The position numbers and the translations under genes were made by a program. A stretch of DNA of 64,000 nucleotides from Adenanthera pavonina (Eukaryota > Streptophyta > Magnoliopsida > Fabales > Fabaceae), in assembly GCA_026686845.1 (NCBI GenBank), contig JAIVEN010000015.1, positions 22,673,501 through 22,737,500 on the forward strand. Direction: 5' to 3'. Each line of letters opens with the position of its first letter. The stretch's first letter is position 1. Under the pieces are notes generated by a model. The model was not told the DNA's origin and did no database searches. It saw only the letters and a list, made by a program, of their open reading frames with translations. Below, one piece after another: positions 1 to 11,064 of the stretch.

Positions 1-295
1 GAATGCTTTAAGTGTATTATTCTTGAATGGGTGCTTGTAAATGAAGAGAATGAAGGAATTTATAAGACTTCTCAAGTTTCAAAACCTTCCCACCTCCTTA
101 ACAAATTGTGTAGATTAATTCGATCTAATGGATTAAAATAATTCTAGGACCTTCTCTTTAATTATTTACAATGAATTTTACAAAATATACAAGAGACATA
201 TGTAGAAGAGATAAGTACAATTATCTATAATTCTCTATACAATTCAAAGGACATCCTGCTTCTTTAAGATAACTCTAAAATCCTATACGTAGGTT

Positions 296-972
296 CCGTT
301 GCGACAGACGAATTTCGGGCCTCCAAAATTCGAATTTCGAAGAGAACCTTCGTGCAGAATTGAGCTTGCCACTGACAGACGAATTTTAACTTGCAAAATT
401 CGAACTTCAGGTCCAATAGACGAATTTCCACTTTGAAAATTCGAATTTCGCACTGTAGACAATTTTGCAGAAGCTATAACTCTCTCATTTTAACTCCAAA
501 TTAAGTAAATGACCTATGGTTGGAAAGCTCTGAATGTCTACTTTCAAATGAAATAAGTTTTACTTCAAAAACAAACGTTTTTTGTGAGATATGATCGAAA
601 TAGTGATAAGAGATCAAAACTGAAAATTCATATCTCACTACTCAACTTTAAATAACCATAGCTTTTTCATATGATCTTTATTTTGAGTGAAATAACCTTC
701 TTTGAAAAGCTTATTAAGTCTAGTTTCATATGAAATAATTTTTACAACAAAGCCATATGTATTTTGAGAGATATATCAAAAATACTGATCAAAGGTCAAA
801 CTCTGAATTTTTGAAAACCAGATTTCACTAACTGTGCTTGACTTGAAATTCGAATTTCAACACCTGAAATTCGTCTGTCAGAGGTAAGATCTCTGGACCT
901 TCAAGTTTCAGTCAGCAAAGTTCGTATTTTCACAAAGTATATGAAGTTTAACTTCTCAAAATTCGTCTGGCA
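296..972. repeat. Orphan cluster of CAGACGAATTT / AAAATTCGAATTTC modules
   Basis: At least four hairpin-type modules of the kind found in the Sirevirus LTRs at 4563-15280 occur here, near 303-343, 374-410, 417-450 and 845-885. A lone half-module (AAATTCGTCTG) lies near 960. The first three are in the LTR orientation and the last is reversed. No TG...CA boundaries, PBS or PPT can be placed around them. The likely source is a decayed LTR or spacer of a related element, which is inference. Confidence 0.6.
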
Positions 973-2015
973 TCAGAGTTTTTCAAATCTAACTTATGCT
1001 AACATCATATTTACTTAATCTAACTCATTTAAAGCATATGGTAACAAGATTAAGTGATTTTCAAAGATTAATCCCACCTCAAGACCCAAGTGAAAATAAA
1101 ATATACCTAGTGACTAGGTCTTCAAATGTTGAGTTCCACTTTCACTTGGACATTTCCTTCTTGTCATGCTCCCTTCTGATCTTCCATTTTTGGAGCATCC
1201 TTTCTTTTCTTCTTTCTTGAGTGAATGCTCACTCTTCTTACTTGGACCAACCTATATTTAATATATTACACTTACAAACCAAGTAGTTAGTCCAGTTTAT
1301 ATATCCAACTTATATTATTCATTGTAAAAGTACAGTGGATATATTTACACATAGCATGATATATGTATTATAATCATAATTAAATACATGCTAATATGTA
1401 TTTTACTTCTTTAAGGAATATTATATATGTCAGATACATATAATGCATTTATTCCTTATTACTCTATATTTGTCATCATCAAAACTTATATTATACTAAA
1501 CCTTACATATGGCAACTCTCAAACTAAACCTCTTGAAAAAATTCGTCATAATTTACTCCAAAACAAAATTAAACACCTGCACCTGCACCGTTTCTGTCAA
1601 TGTTGGACTCGGGGCAAAACTAAATACTGAGTTCATTGCATTTGTTGGCTACACTAGATTTGCTACCTAATTCTGCTGCATATATAGCTGATCAAGAGTT
1701 TCAAACTATGTAGATTGATTTAGAAATTAATAAAAGGAAAACTATTAAGATTCAATTTCTTTTTTCTTGTTTCTCTCTTTGAAGAGTGAAGACCATGTAA
1801 ACATTTAATTTCTTCATAATAGTTTATATATATATATATATTTTAATTTTATTTAAATAAATAAAATAATTAGCATATGAATCATTCTGAACTATAATGA
1901 TCTTGAAAACTAACAATTGTATCTAAAATATTATACCAATCAAATTCATAGGTTCAATATAATTTTGGGGCTAATGATATGTTTGATGTAAAAAATTAAA
2001 TAACTATGCAAGCAT

Positions 2016-2042
2016 GAGAGAGAGAGAGAGAGAGAGAGAGAG
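2016..2042. repeat. (GA)n microsatellite
   Basis: A perfect dinucleotide run of about 13 GA units is read directly. Confidence 0.95.
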
Positions 2043-2143
2043 ATGTGATGAATTTCGGGATTGGGAAGGACAACGACTCAAGGAATACGGTCTACAGTTT
2101 TCATGCAATCAAGTCTGTAATACAGAACCCTCCTTTGATTACA

Positions 2144-2162
2144 ATATATATATATATATATA
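2144..2162. repeat. (AT)n microsatellite
   Basis: A perfect AT dinucleotide run. Similar runs occur near 1827-1845, 30699-30712, 31764-31782, 39101-39119 and 51888-51904 (the last inside clathrin intron 2). Confidence 0.9.
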
Positions 2163-2429
2163 TCTATCATGTAAATAGAAGAGAGAGGAGCATGCGGATT
2201 GACTGATATGGAGTTTGAGGAGGGAATTATCAGCTGTCTGGCTTTGGACAGGGATTTGTTTTTTTCTTCCCTCCTTGCTATTTATCTTGGATGCGATGGA
2301 ATCTTGTTCACACCCACTAAAACCGAATATTAAAAAAAAGGAACGTGGAATTTATATATGCAAGAATAGGACATAACGTAGAAGATATTTGTTTTTGGCT
2401 AAATTACACTAATATACTACAAAAAAATA

Positions 2430-2885
2430 GACTTTTAGTGACGACTTTCGACGGTGACAAAAAAAAGTCGCCGCCGAAAGTAGACTTTTAGCAGTGACTA
2501 AAAAAATCGTTGCTGAAAGTCTGTCTTTAGGCAGCGACTGAAAAAAATTATCACTGAAAGTATACTTTCAGCAGCGATTGAAAAAGTTGTCACTGAAAGT
2601 TCATCTTTCGGTGGTGACTGAAGAAAATCATCGCTGAAAGTATACTTTTTTATGGCGACTGAAAAAGTCGTCGCTGAAAATAGCCTTCAGCGATGACTTT
2701 CAATGTCGTTGCCAAAAGACGGATTTTCAGCAACGATTTTTTCCTGGTGCTATCAAAAGTCATACTTTCAGCTACGATTGTTTTTAGTCGCCGCCGAAAG
2801 TCTCACTTTAGGCAGTTTTTCTAATGTCACCTCTGAAAGTAAGATTTTCGGTGGCAACTTTTTAATGTCGCCGCCAAAAGTTAAT
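2430..2885. repeat. Left subterminal inverted-repeat array of the CACTA-like element
   Basis: About eight units of 50-60 bp alternate ACTTTCAGCRGCGACT with its near reverse complement AGTCGYCGCTGAAAGT, separated by A- or T-runs, so each unit can fold as a hairpin. CACTA transposases are known to bind subterminal repeats of this kind. Confidence 0.75.
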
Positions 2886-4210
2886 TTTTTGAATTTTTGC
2901 TCTTTTCATTTTAAAAATTAATAAATAACATATTAAAATAATAATTGTGTTTTATTTATACACTTTTATCATAAGTAATTAGATATTTAATATATATTTT
3001 GTATTGTAAATATTATCTAATATCTTTATTTAAAGATAAAGTATTTTACTATTTTTTCATGTAAAATATTCTGAACATTTTGAAAGTGTTTTATCTCTAC
3101 CGAAAATTAAAGATTTGAAATATTGAAGATTGAATTCAATCCATATTTATCTTTACTTTTCCTTATCCTAATTAATGAAATATGTTATTCTTATTAGGAT
3201 AATTTTTTTAATTCATAAAGGGATTGATAACTCCAATAAAAGAAAATCAGGAAGACAAACTAATCCTTAATTATCTAATGTGATCAACCCTATATTTGAA
3301 GGAATTCTTATTAGGTTAATTTAATTTCTAATATATTAAACATATAAATTAATATTAATGTTATTTATTACCAATAATAATTTTGATGAAGTAATAATGT
3401 ACTAAGGCAATTATCAATAGTTAGTCCAAGAGAATAATCTGTCATGATATGATTGAGACTCTCAGCCCAAACTCCTATGGGTGTTGGTAGTGTGAATATT
3501 TTCACATAATATAAAAGTCTAATAAAGTAATGTCACGTAGAGAAAGAAGGATTATGAGTTGTTAATATATTTTCCTAAAAAATAAGTAATAACAATATTT
3601 AGAAAATAAATATTGGCTAATTCTCTCTTTCTCATCATATCACTCTTTTTAATCATTTTTTATTATCTGAATCATAACATATTAAATTTATTGCATTTTC
3701 TTTTGAATCATATGACAATCAAAATTACAATATTTATTTTAATATTTTTTAACAATTTTCTATTATATTATATTATATATATTAAGCATATATATAATAT
3801 AACTTATTAAATAATATAATATATGATATATTATATGATACAACATAACATAAAATAATATTATATAATATTAACACATACGGATAATAAACCTTATATA
3901 CATAATTATTATTGTTTAAAAATAAAAATAAATTTAAAATTTGGCTAGGAAAACAAGTTTTTTTCTTGGAAAATGAAAACAAATATATTTATAAGAAAAT
4001 TGTTTCATATTTAAAAATAAAAAATATAATATAAATATTCATATAAATATATATATAAATAAATAAAATATTTAATGATATTAATAAATAAAAATAAAAT
4101 ATATGTGTATTTTTTAATAATAATATTGATTTACAAATATATGGGTGTGTATTAGTGTGTAGATAAATAATATATATTTAATATCTCATATAAAGACTGC
4201 ATATGCATTT
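2886..4210. other. AT-rich interior of the CACTA-like element
   Basis: Very AT-rich DNA with no ORF of interest. I see no transposase remnant and no promoter-like structure. Confidence 0.6.
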
Positions 4211-4275
4211 CAGCTCAACTAGCAAGAGAGTAAACACAAAGGCATTGCAAGCAAGAGGTTATGGGTTCGAACTTA
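4211..4275 (+). other. tRNA-like A-box/B-box segment, possible SINE remnant
   Basis: CAGCTCAACTAGCAAGAGAG at 4211-4230 resembles a pol III A box region. ATGGGTTCGAACTT at about 4261-4274 matches a B box (GGTTCGAANYY). Their spacing of roughly 45 bp suits a tRNA-derived promoter. No cloverleaf, poly-A tail or duplication is evident, so this is not called a tRNA gene. Confidence 0.4.
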
Positions 4276-4299
4276 GATAAAGGCACATTTGAAACAACT

Positions 4300-4440
4300 A
4301 TATGATGTGGTGGTGGTGATGTGGGTGGTGACGTGGTGGTTGGCCGGTGGTGGTGACATGGCGGTCATCTGGTGGCGGTGGTCCAATGGCAATGGTGACG
4401 TGGCAGGGTCCAGTGGTTGACATGGTGATGGTATGGCCAA
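4300..4440 (+). repeat. GGTGGTGAC-rich minisatellite
   Basis: Imperfect tandem units of the form GGTGGTGACRTGGYGGT form a G/T-rich island in otherwise AT-rich DNA, inside the CACTA-like element. Confidence 0.7.
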
Positions 4441-4562
4441 ACGACTTTCAGCGGCGACTAAATATTGTCGCCAAATGATAAATTTTCAGCGGCTACTAAA
4501 TATTGTCACCAAATGAGAAATCTTTGGCGGCAACAATTTATATTTTCAACGACAACTCTTTT
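4441..4562. repeat. CACTA subterminal repeats left of the Copia insertion
   Basis: Further CGACTTTCAGCGGCGACTAAA-type units end at the Copia insertion point. The last five bases, 4558-4562 (CTTTT), are the target-site duplication repeated at 15281-15285. Confidence 0.75.
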
Positions 4563-6289
4563 TGTTGAATCAAGAGTTTTGATGATTCCAAACCAACACT
4601 CAAGAGCTTGGATTGAAGATATCAAAGGAGATCAAAGTTGTTTCAAGTAAAGATTTTCTGAGTATTTGCTGTTAGATCTCTTGTAGGATCTCTAGTTTTA
4701 GTTGTGATTGGGTAAAAGATTTTGATTTGAGAAAAAGATGTTTTCAAACTTTGATTTGAAATTAAATCTTTACTTATTTGAAAAACACCCACAAACAAAT
4801 GAAGTTTGAAAGTTTAAACTGAATTGTCAAGTTGGAAATTCGAATTTTGCCTTAGAAAATTCGAATTTCGAGCTAAAACTGAATAAGTATGAAGAGATGG
4901 CTCTCTGTCAGATGAATTTTGATTGTTCAAAATTCGAATTTTCATACAAATCTGAAAGAAGCCTTTTTGTAACAGACGAACTTCACACTTCCAAAATTCG
5001 AATTTCAAGTAAAATGAAGTTTACGAAAATCAAAGAAATTCGTCTGAAACTATGTTAAAGTTCATCTGAAATCAAGAAGAAATTGAGTTTGAAAAATACT
5101 CTCTGACAGACGAACTTTGATTCTGCAACATTCGAATTTTCATATAAGTCTGAAAAGAGCTTCTTTGAGACAGACGAATTTCACTCTTTCAAAATTCGAA
5201 TTTCAGATAAAACACAACTTGAGAAAACAGAAGAAATTCGTCTGAAACAATGTTAAAGTTCATCTGAGATCAAGAATAAATTAAGTTTCAAAACCGGTCT
5301 CTAACAGACGAATTTCACTCTGTCAAAATTTGAATTTCGAAGAAAGTGATCTACTGTGCCTCTTTGAATGTTCAATGGACAGACAAATTTTGGACATCCA
5401 AAATTCGAATTTCGAGGGTACTGTAGAAAATTGAAAACATTGTTCACGATTTACAGAAAAACTTTCTTCTTGAAAATTCGTATGTCACATTGTGAAAATA
5501 TTTTATAAGTTTCAAAAATCAAATTTCACTCTATGGACAGACGAACTTCATATTTTAACGTTGGAAGCTTTAACCTTCGGTTCCTTCAAAATTCGTCTGT
5601 TCACCAACCAAAATTCGAATTTCAGTGTGTCAGAAACATTAAATACGGTTGGTAAACGGATAGTTTTTCAGAGTAACCATTGGATAACTTCCCCAACGGA
5701 TAGATTTAAGTCTCTAACGGATATTTGAGACCTAAAACTATAAATATAACATCATTTGAAGTTATGGGTAACGAATCAAACTTGTATATACCGAATTTCT
5801 GCTGAATCTTCTTCTCAAAAGCTTTTACCCTCTTAACTTCATTATCTGTACTTTAACCTTCATATCTACTCTATTCAAGAGAGTTATACATTTGTAAATA
5901 ATCTACTCTTCATTTGGAATAAAGATTTACTTGTGAGGGGAATTCACAAAGGGATTGGGAAAGCACATAGAGAAAGCGCTTAGAGAGTTTGAGAGAGCTC
6001 AGGAACAGAGCATATTCGTGTACTGTGGCATTAGCAAGAAGCCCGTTGAAATTCTTGCTGTATAGTGGATAAATCTCAAGAGTTGTCTTGGGGACTGGAC
6101 GTAGGTCAAGTGGATAGACCGAACCAGGATAAATCACTGAGTCTTCTTCTCCTTATCCTTACTTATCAGCTTACTCTGTTTTACTCATTATTTTCATTAC
6201 ACTGTGATATCTTCACCCACTTCACTTTGTGCAGAAAAATTTCAATCTTCCCAATTCACCCCCCTCTTGAGAAGTCAGCCTTACTAACA
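4563..6289 (+). repeat. 5' LTR of the Sirevirus-type element (1727 bp)
   Basis: Starts TGTTGAATCAAGAG and ends CTTACTAACA. Contains about eleven palindromic modules at 4840-5625. It ends with a conserved U5-like stretch (an AATTCACCCCCCTCTTG-type pyrimidine run followed by AGTCAGCC). A likely promoter lies in the second half (TATAAATATAACATC near 5740). Confidence 0.93.
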
Positions 6290-6291
6290 AG

Positions 6292-6302
6292 TGGTATCAA
6301 AA
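6292..6302 (+). promoter_or_regulatory. Primer-binding site (initiator tRNA-Met type)
   Basis: TGGTATCAAAA follows two bases after the 5' LTR. It matches the first eight bases of the standard TGGTATCAGAGC site complementary to the 3' end of initiator tRNA-Met, then diverges. Confidence 0.8.
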
Positions 6303-6316
6303 CCCGGATTCCCATT

Positions 6317-7560
6317 ATGGCTGGCTTTGGAGAGAGTATACTTCCTGAAGGGAACAATACTAACAGACCACCAGGCTTCAGTGGAGAGCATTATGGGTAC
6401 TGGAAGATGAGGATGCAGATCTACCTCCAATCAATTGATCTTGACATCTGGTCAGTTATTGAAAAAGGAGATTTCGTCCCAATGGCCTTAACTGAAGATG
6501 GAAGATACAAAGAGAAGCTGGAAGCAGAATGGAATGATGAAGACAGAAGGAGAGTCTTACTGAATTTCAAAGCAAAGCATTGTTTAGTCAGTGCCCTGAA
6601 TCAGGATGAATTCTACAGAGTCTCGCATTGCACCACTGCAAAAGGAATGTGGGATACTCTGCAGATTGCACATGAAGGAACATCTGGAGTCAGGGAGAAC
6701 AGACTGAACACGTGCATTGGGGAGTATGAAAGCTTCAGAATGGCTGAAGGAGAAACGATAAAGGAGCTCCAAAAGAGATTTACTCTCATTGTGAATCAAC
6801 TGAAGAGCCTAGGAAAGGAATACACTCAGTCTGAGAAAGTAAGAAAGATACTCAGAGCTCTCCCTCTGGAATGGTAGCCCAAGGTGACAGCAATAGAAGA
6901 AGCCAGAGGAGAATTAATGGCCTCTGTCATAGCTCTCTTTGGTAGCCTTGAAGAGTATGAAGGAAAAATCAAAGCTCTCAAGGAAGCTGGGCTGGACAGA
7001 AAGAAGAAAGGTCTTGCCCTCAAAGCTGCTGATGAAAAGGAAGAAGAATCTGACGAAGAGGATGAGCTGGATGAGGAAACTCTGGCTATGATGGTCAGAA
7101 AAATCGGAAGATTCTACAGCAAGAAGAAGAATAAGAGATTCTTCAAGAAGGGAGCTGTTGGAGAAAGCAAGAAAAAGGCAAAAGAACCTGTGACTTGCTA
7201 TGAGTGCAAGAAGCAGGGACACATAAAGTGGGACTGCCCCCAATTCCTCAAGAAGCAAGAAAAAGAAAAGAAAGTTGTTGACAAAGGGAAGAAGAAGAAA
7301 GCCTACATCTCATCCATATGGGGCAACAGCTCAGATGAGGAAGAAGAAGATGAAGATGAGATTGCCAACATTTGTCTGATGGCACTTGCTTCTGAAGAAG
7401 CCACACCCTCATGCAGCAGTGATCAGGAAGAAGAGGTATATGAATCTAAACCTTCCTATTCTGAATTACTGGATGCATTTCATGAGCTTCATGATGATTT
7501 CATTAAAGTTGCTAAAGAACTAAAACTGGCAAAGAAGAAGATAAATAAGCTGGAATCTCA
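6317..7560 (+). pseudogene. Sirevirus gag, with an in-frame amber codon
   Basis: The start is taken at the ATG opening MAGFGESILPEG, 28 bases after the LTR end, which is the usual place for Copia gag; the longer ORF upstream lies in the LTR. The first part has the Copia gag signature (PPGFSGEHYGYWKMRMQIYL, then WDTLQIAHEGT). A TAG at 6875-6877 interrupts the frame after PLEW, and the same frame continues. A CX2CX4HX4C zinc knuckle (CYECKKQGHIKWDC) lies at 7196-7237, between basic and acidic stretches, followed by a coiled-coil-like lysine-rich tail. It would form the virus-like particle and bind RNA. Whether the stop is a nonsense mutation or read through is not decidable here; mutation is likelier. 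Confidence 0.85.
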
Positions 7561-10068
7561 AAAATTCGTCTTAATTGGACCTTTTAGGGTAAAGAGTCTT
7601 GGTGGTAATCTGTATGTGCTTGTAATTGTAGATGATTATTCTAGATTCATTTGGACATTATTTCTTTCCTCTAAAAGTGATACCTTTGATGCATTTGTAA
7701 CCTTAGCTAAGAAAGTACAAAATGAGAAAGGTATTTCTATTGTGTCTATCAGGTCAGATCATGGAGGAGAGTTTGAAAATGCATACTTCCTGGAATACTG
7801 CAATGAGCATGGAATTGACCACAACTTCTCAGCACCAAGGACTCCTCAACAAAATGGAGTAGTAGAAAGGAAGAACAGAACTATTGGAGAAATGGCCAGA
7901 GCTATACTGAATGAGAAGGAACTTTTTCAAGTGTTTTGGGCTGATACAGTGAACACAGCAAGTTACATCATCAACAGAGCCTACATCAGACCCATCCTTG
8001 GAAAGACTCCATACGAGCTGTACAAGGGGAGAAAGCCAAATCTGTCCCATCTCCATGTGTTCGGATGCAAATGCTTCATTCACAACAATGGAAAAGAAAA
8101 TCTAAGTAAGTTTAATACCAAATCCGATGAAGGTATATTTCTAGGCTATTCTAGTAGGAGTAAGGCATATAGAGTTTATAACAAAAGATCAAATGTGGTA
8201 GAAAAGTCTGTGCATGTTGTTTTCATTGAAAATGAAACTGTTTCAAAACATGCTACCAATGAGGATGATCTTGCTTTCAACTTTGAAAAACTGGGCAATT
8301 CCGACAAAAGTAAAACTCAACCTCCAAAGATATCTGAATCTGTTAACATAGAGGAAGATATCCAGGAGCAAGAGTTTGATGAAAATAATGAAGAAACATC
8401 TCAAGAACTCCCTAGAGCTTGGAGATATCAAAGGAATCACCATGTTGATCAAGTGATAGGTAATGTTCAAGAGAGAGTCAAAATCAGAAAACAATTAAGG
8501 GATCAAATGCTAAACTGTGCTTTCATTTCTCAAATTGAACCCAAATGTGCTGAAGAAGCCTTAACTGATGATTACTGCACTTTGGCTATGCAAGATGAAC
8601 TAAATCAATTTGAAAGAAATCAAGTTTGGGATTTGGTGCCTAGGCCCAAGAAGCATCCTGTCATTGGTACCAAATGGGTTTTCAGAAATAAACTTGATGA
8701 ATCTGGAATAATAATCAGAAATAAAGCTAGACTGGTTGCTAAAGGTTATAATCGGGAAGAAGGTATTGATTTTGAAGAAACCTTTGCACCAGTAGCTAGA
8801 TTAGAGGCTATAAGAATACTGTTAGCATATGCATGTATGAAAAACATTTTACTATATCAAATGGATGTAAAGAGTTCTTTTCTGAATGGATATATCATGG
8901 AAGAGGTCTATGTAGATCAACCTCCAGGCTTTGAGGATTCTACAAAACTGAACCATGTTTATAAACTGAAGAAAGCTCTTTATGGTTTAAAACAAGCCCT
9001 TAGAGCATGGTATGAGAGACTGAGCAATTTTCTAAGTGAAAAAGGATTCAATAGAGGCAAAGTTGACACAACCTTATTTACTAAGAAAGAAATAAAGATT
9101 TACTAATTGTTCAAATTTATGTTGATGATATTATTTTCGGTGCTACTAATGAGGCTCTTTGCAAGAAATTTTCTGAGTTAATGCAGGGAGAATTCGAGAT
9201 GTCGATGATGGGTGAACTCAATTTCTTCCTTGGATTGCAAATCAGACAGTGAGATGATGGCATCTTCCTCAGCCAATCCAAGTATCTGAAAGAGCTGCTA
9301 AAGAAGTTTGGAATGGAGAATGCCAAGCCAATGGGAACACCTATGGCTACTGCAACCAAACTGGACATGGATGAGAATGGGAAGATGTTTGACATTACTT
9401 AGTACAGAACAATGATTGGATCCCTGCTGTACTTAACTGCCAGCAGACCTGACATTATGTTCACTGTCTGTATGTGTGCAAGGTTCCAATCATGCCCCAA
9501 AGAGACCCATGCAACAGCTGTGAAAAGAATTTTCAGATATCTTATTGGAACATCACAGATGAGTCTTTGGTATCCAAAAGGCAATGGAGAAGATCTCAAA
9601 GGATACACTGATGCTGATTTTGCAGGATCCAAAACTGACAGAAAAAGCACAAGTGGAACTTGTCAGTTTCTTGGAGGATCCCTGGTCTCATGGTTCAGCA
9701 AAAAGCAAAATAGTGTGGCCCCATCCACTGCAGAAGCTGAGTATGTTACAGCTGGAAGCTGTTGTGCCCAAGTCATCTGGATGAAGCAGCAGCTTGAGGA
9801 TCTTGAGGTTAAAATGAAAGAGATACCAATCATATGTGACAACCAAAGTGCCATAAATATCACCAAGAATCCTGTCATGCATTCAAGGACAAAACATATT
9901 GAAGTTAGACACCATTTCATCAGGGATCACATTCTAAAAGGAGAAGTTAAGCTAGAGTACATCCCAACAGAGGATCAAATTGCTGATATACTCACAAAAC
10001 CTCTATCAGAAGACAGGCATTGCAAAATAAGGAGAGAATTGAGAATGGTAAATCACAATGAACTGTAA
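7561..10068 (+). pseudogene. Sirevirus pol remnant: integrase core, RT and RNase H; protease missing
   Basis: The frame runs on from gag straight into the integrase catalytic core. VDDYSRF, RSDHGGEFEN and TPQQNGVVERKNR show the D, D and E residues, followed by a chromo-like C-terminal region (FGCKCFIHNNGKENLSKF). The DSG protease and HHCC integrase zinc domain that should lie between gag and this point are absent. RT (RVT_2) runs from WDLVPRPKKHPVIGTKWVF to about 9106, where the frame breaks just before the YVDD site. Two further stops occur near 9250 and 9401. RNase H follows to 10068, with TDADFAGSKTDRKSTSG and STAEAEYV. No functional polyprotein can be read. Confidence 0.92.
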
Positions 10069-11064
10069 GTTATTCCTGTGTAATTCCAATTTTAGAATGT
10101 TCAATATTAAAATTAATTCTAACTTGAGCATCGAAGTATGTTTAATTTTAGTTGCAGGTGCTCCTTGTGAGAATCAGTGGCTGAAAGTTTGAAAGATTGG
10201 AGCACTACAGAGTGGAACAACCAGAAAGTGAAGTAAATAATAAAAATCCTAAGGTCTGGATCCATTCTGTAAGTTTTTAATGATGATGTTTGTATTATAA
10301 ATGTTGTTAGACATATTTTGCTTAATAAACTGTGTTTTTGTACTGGTCAACGTGGTCAACATTCAAATTTTAAGTGACCAACAGACGAACTTCGACCAGT
10401 TATACTGTGGAACAGTTCTCGCTGATACCTCAAAATTCGTCTGTTTAATAATGGAAGTTCGAATTTTCAAGAACAAAAATTTTCAAAGTTATGTTTGTCC
10501 ATCACTGTTATACGAATTATCACTTCTTAACATACGACTGTTGGACAACCTTTACAAAAGCTTAAAAATTTGAATTTTCAGTTCAAAATTCGTCTGTTGA
10601 ATCATGTTCTTCATGCTGAATGCTTGAAAGATAAAGTTCTGCATGCTAAATTCGTCTATTGGTTGAAGTTTTGATTGTTGATACTGTTTTCTCTTCAACA
10701 TTCGAACTTTGTTGAAACAAAATTCGTCTGTTGTGCTTGTCCTGCTTGTTCCAAGCCTCTGTCAGATGAACTTTCAGATGAAAATTCTTCTATCAGTAAG
10801 CTTTGCCAAACGGTTTAACCTGTAACTGCCCGAAGTTTAAATTTTGACCCCTCAAAATTCGTCTGTCAGACGGTTACATACGTTAAAATCGACGATTTTC
10901 TCTTGAACAGACGCAGCCCTATTTGTAACTCCTCCGAGTCTATTCTGATTCTCTCTTCAATCCTCTTAACTCCTGTCCAAAAACCGTCATTCTTCACCAT
11001 TTAAACTTCCATTCACATCCCATAAACCTATTCTCAGCCACATTCTGCATCATTCAATCGAGAA
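10069..11064 (+). other. Pol-ORF3 spacer with reversed palindromic modules
   Basis: About 1 kb of non-coding DNA. From 10379 to 10875 it carries roughly seven copies of the LTR module, mostly in the opposite orientation (AAATTCGTCTG). The stretch just before ORF3 is pyrimidine-rich and modules are absent, as in a leader. Confidence 0.7.

Larger units (their letters stand above)
1..2414. other. AT-rich intergenic DNA without a recognisable gene
   Basis: No ORF above 75 codons has family resemblance. The stretch holds the palindromic module cluster at about 296-972, listed separately, then AT-rich DNA with two microsatellites. The text at 480-620 (a run of thymine-rich, poorly coding sequence between modules) is typical of retrotransposon non-coding DNA, but no LTR ends or target-site duplication are visible. 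Confidence 0.6.

Noticed and set aside
4261..4274. Possible functional tRNA gene
   Set aside because: Only box-like motifs are present; no acceptor, anticodon or T stems can be folded.
4840..5625. Regularly spaced repeats resembling a CRISPR array
   Set aside because: The repeats are imperfect palindromes inside plant LTRs with variable spacing and no cas genes; they belong to a retrotransposon.
6065..6316. Longer N-terminal extension of gag
   Set aside because: This part lies in the LTR and PBS; the ATG at 6317 fits Copia gag homology.
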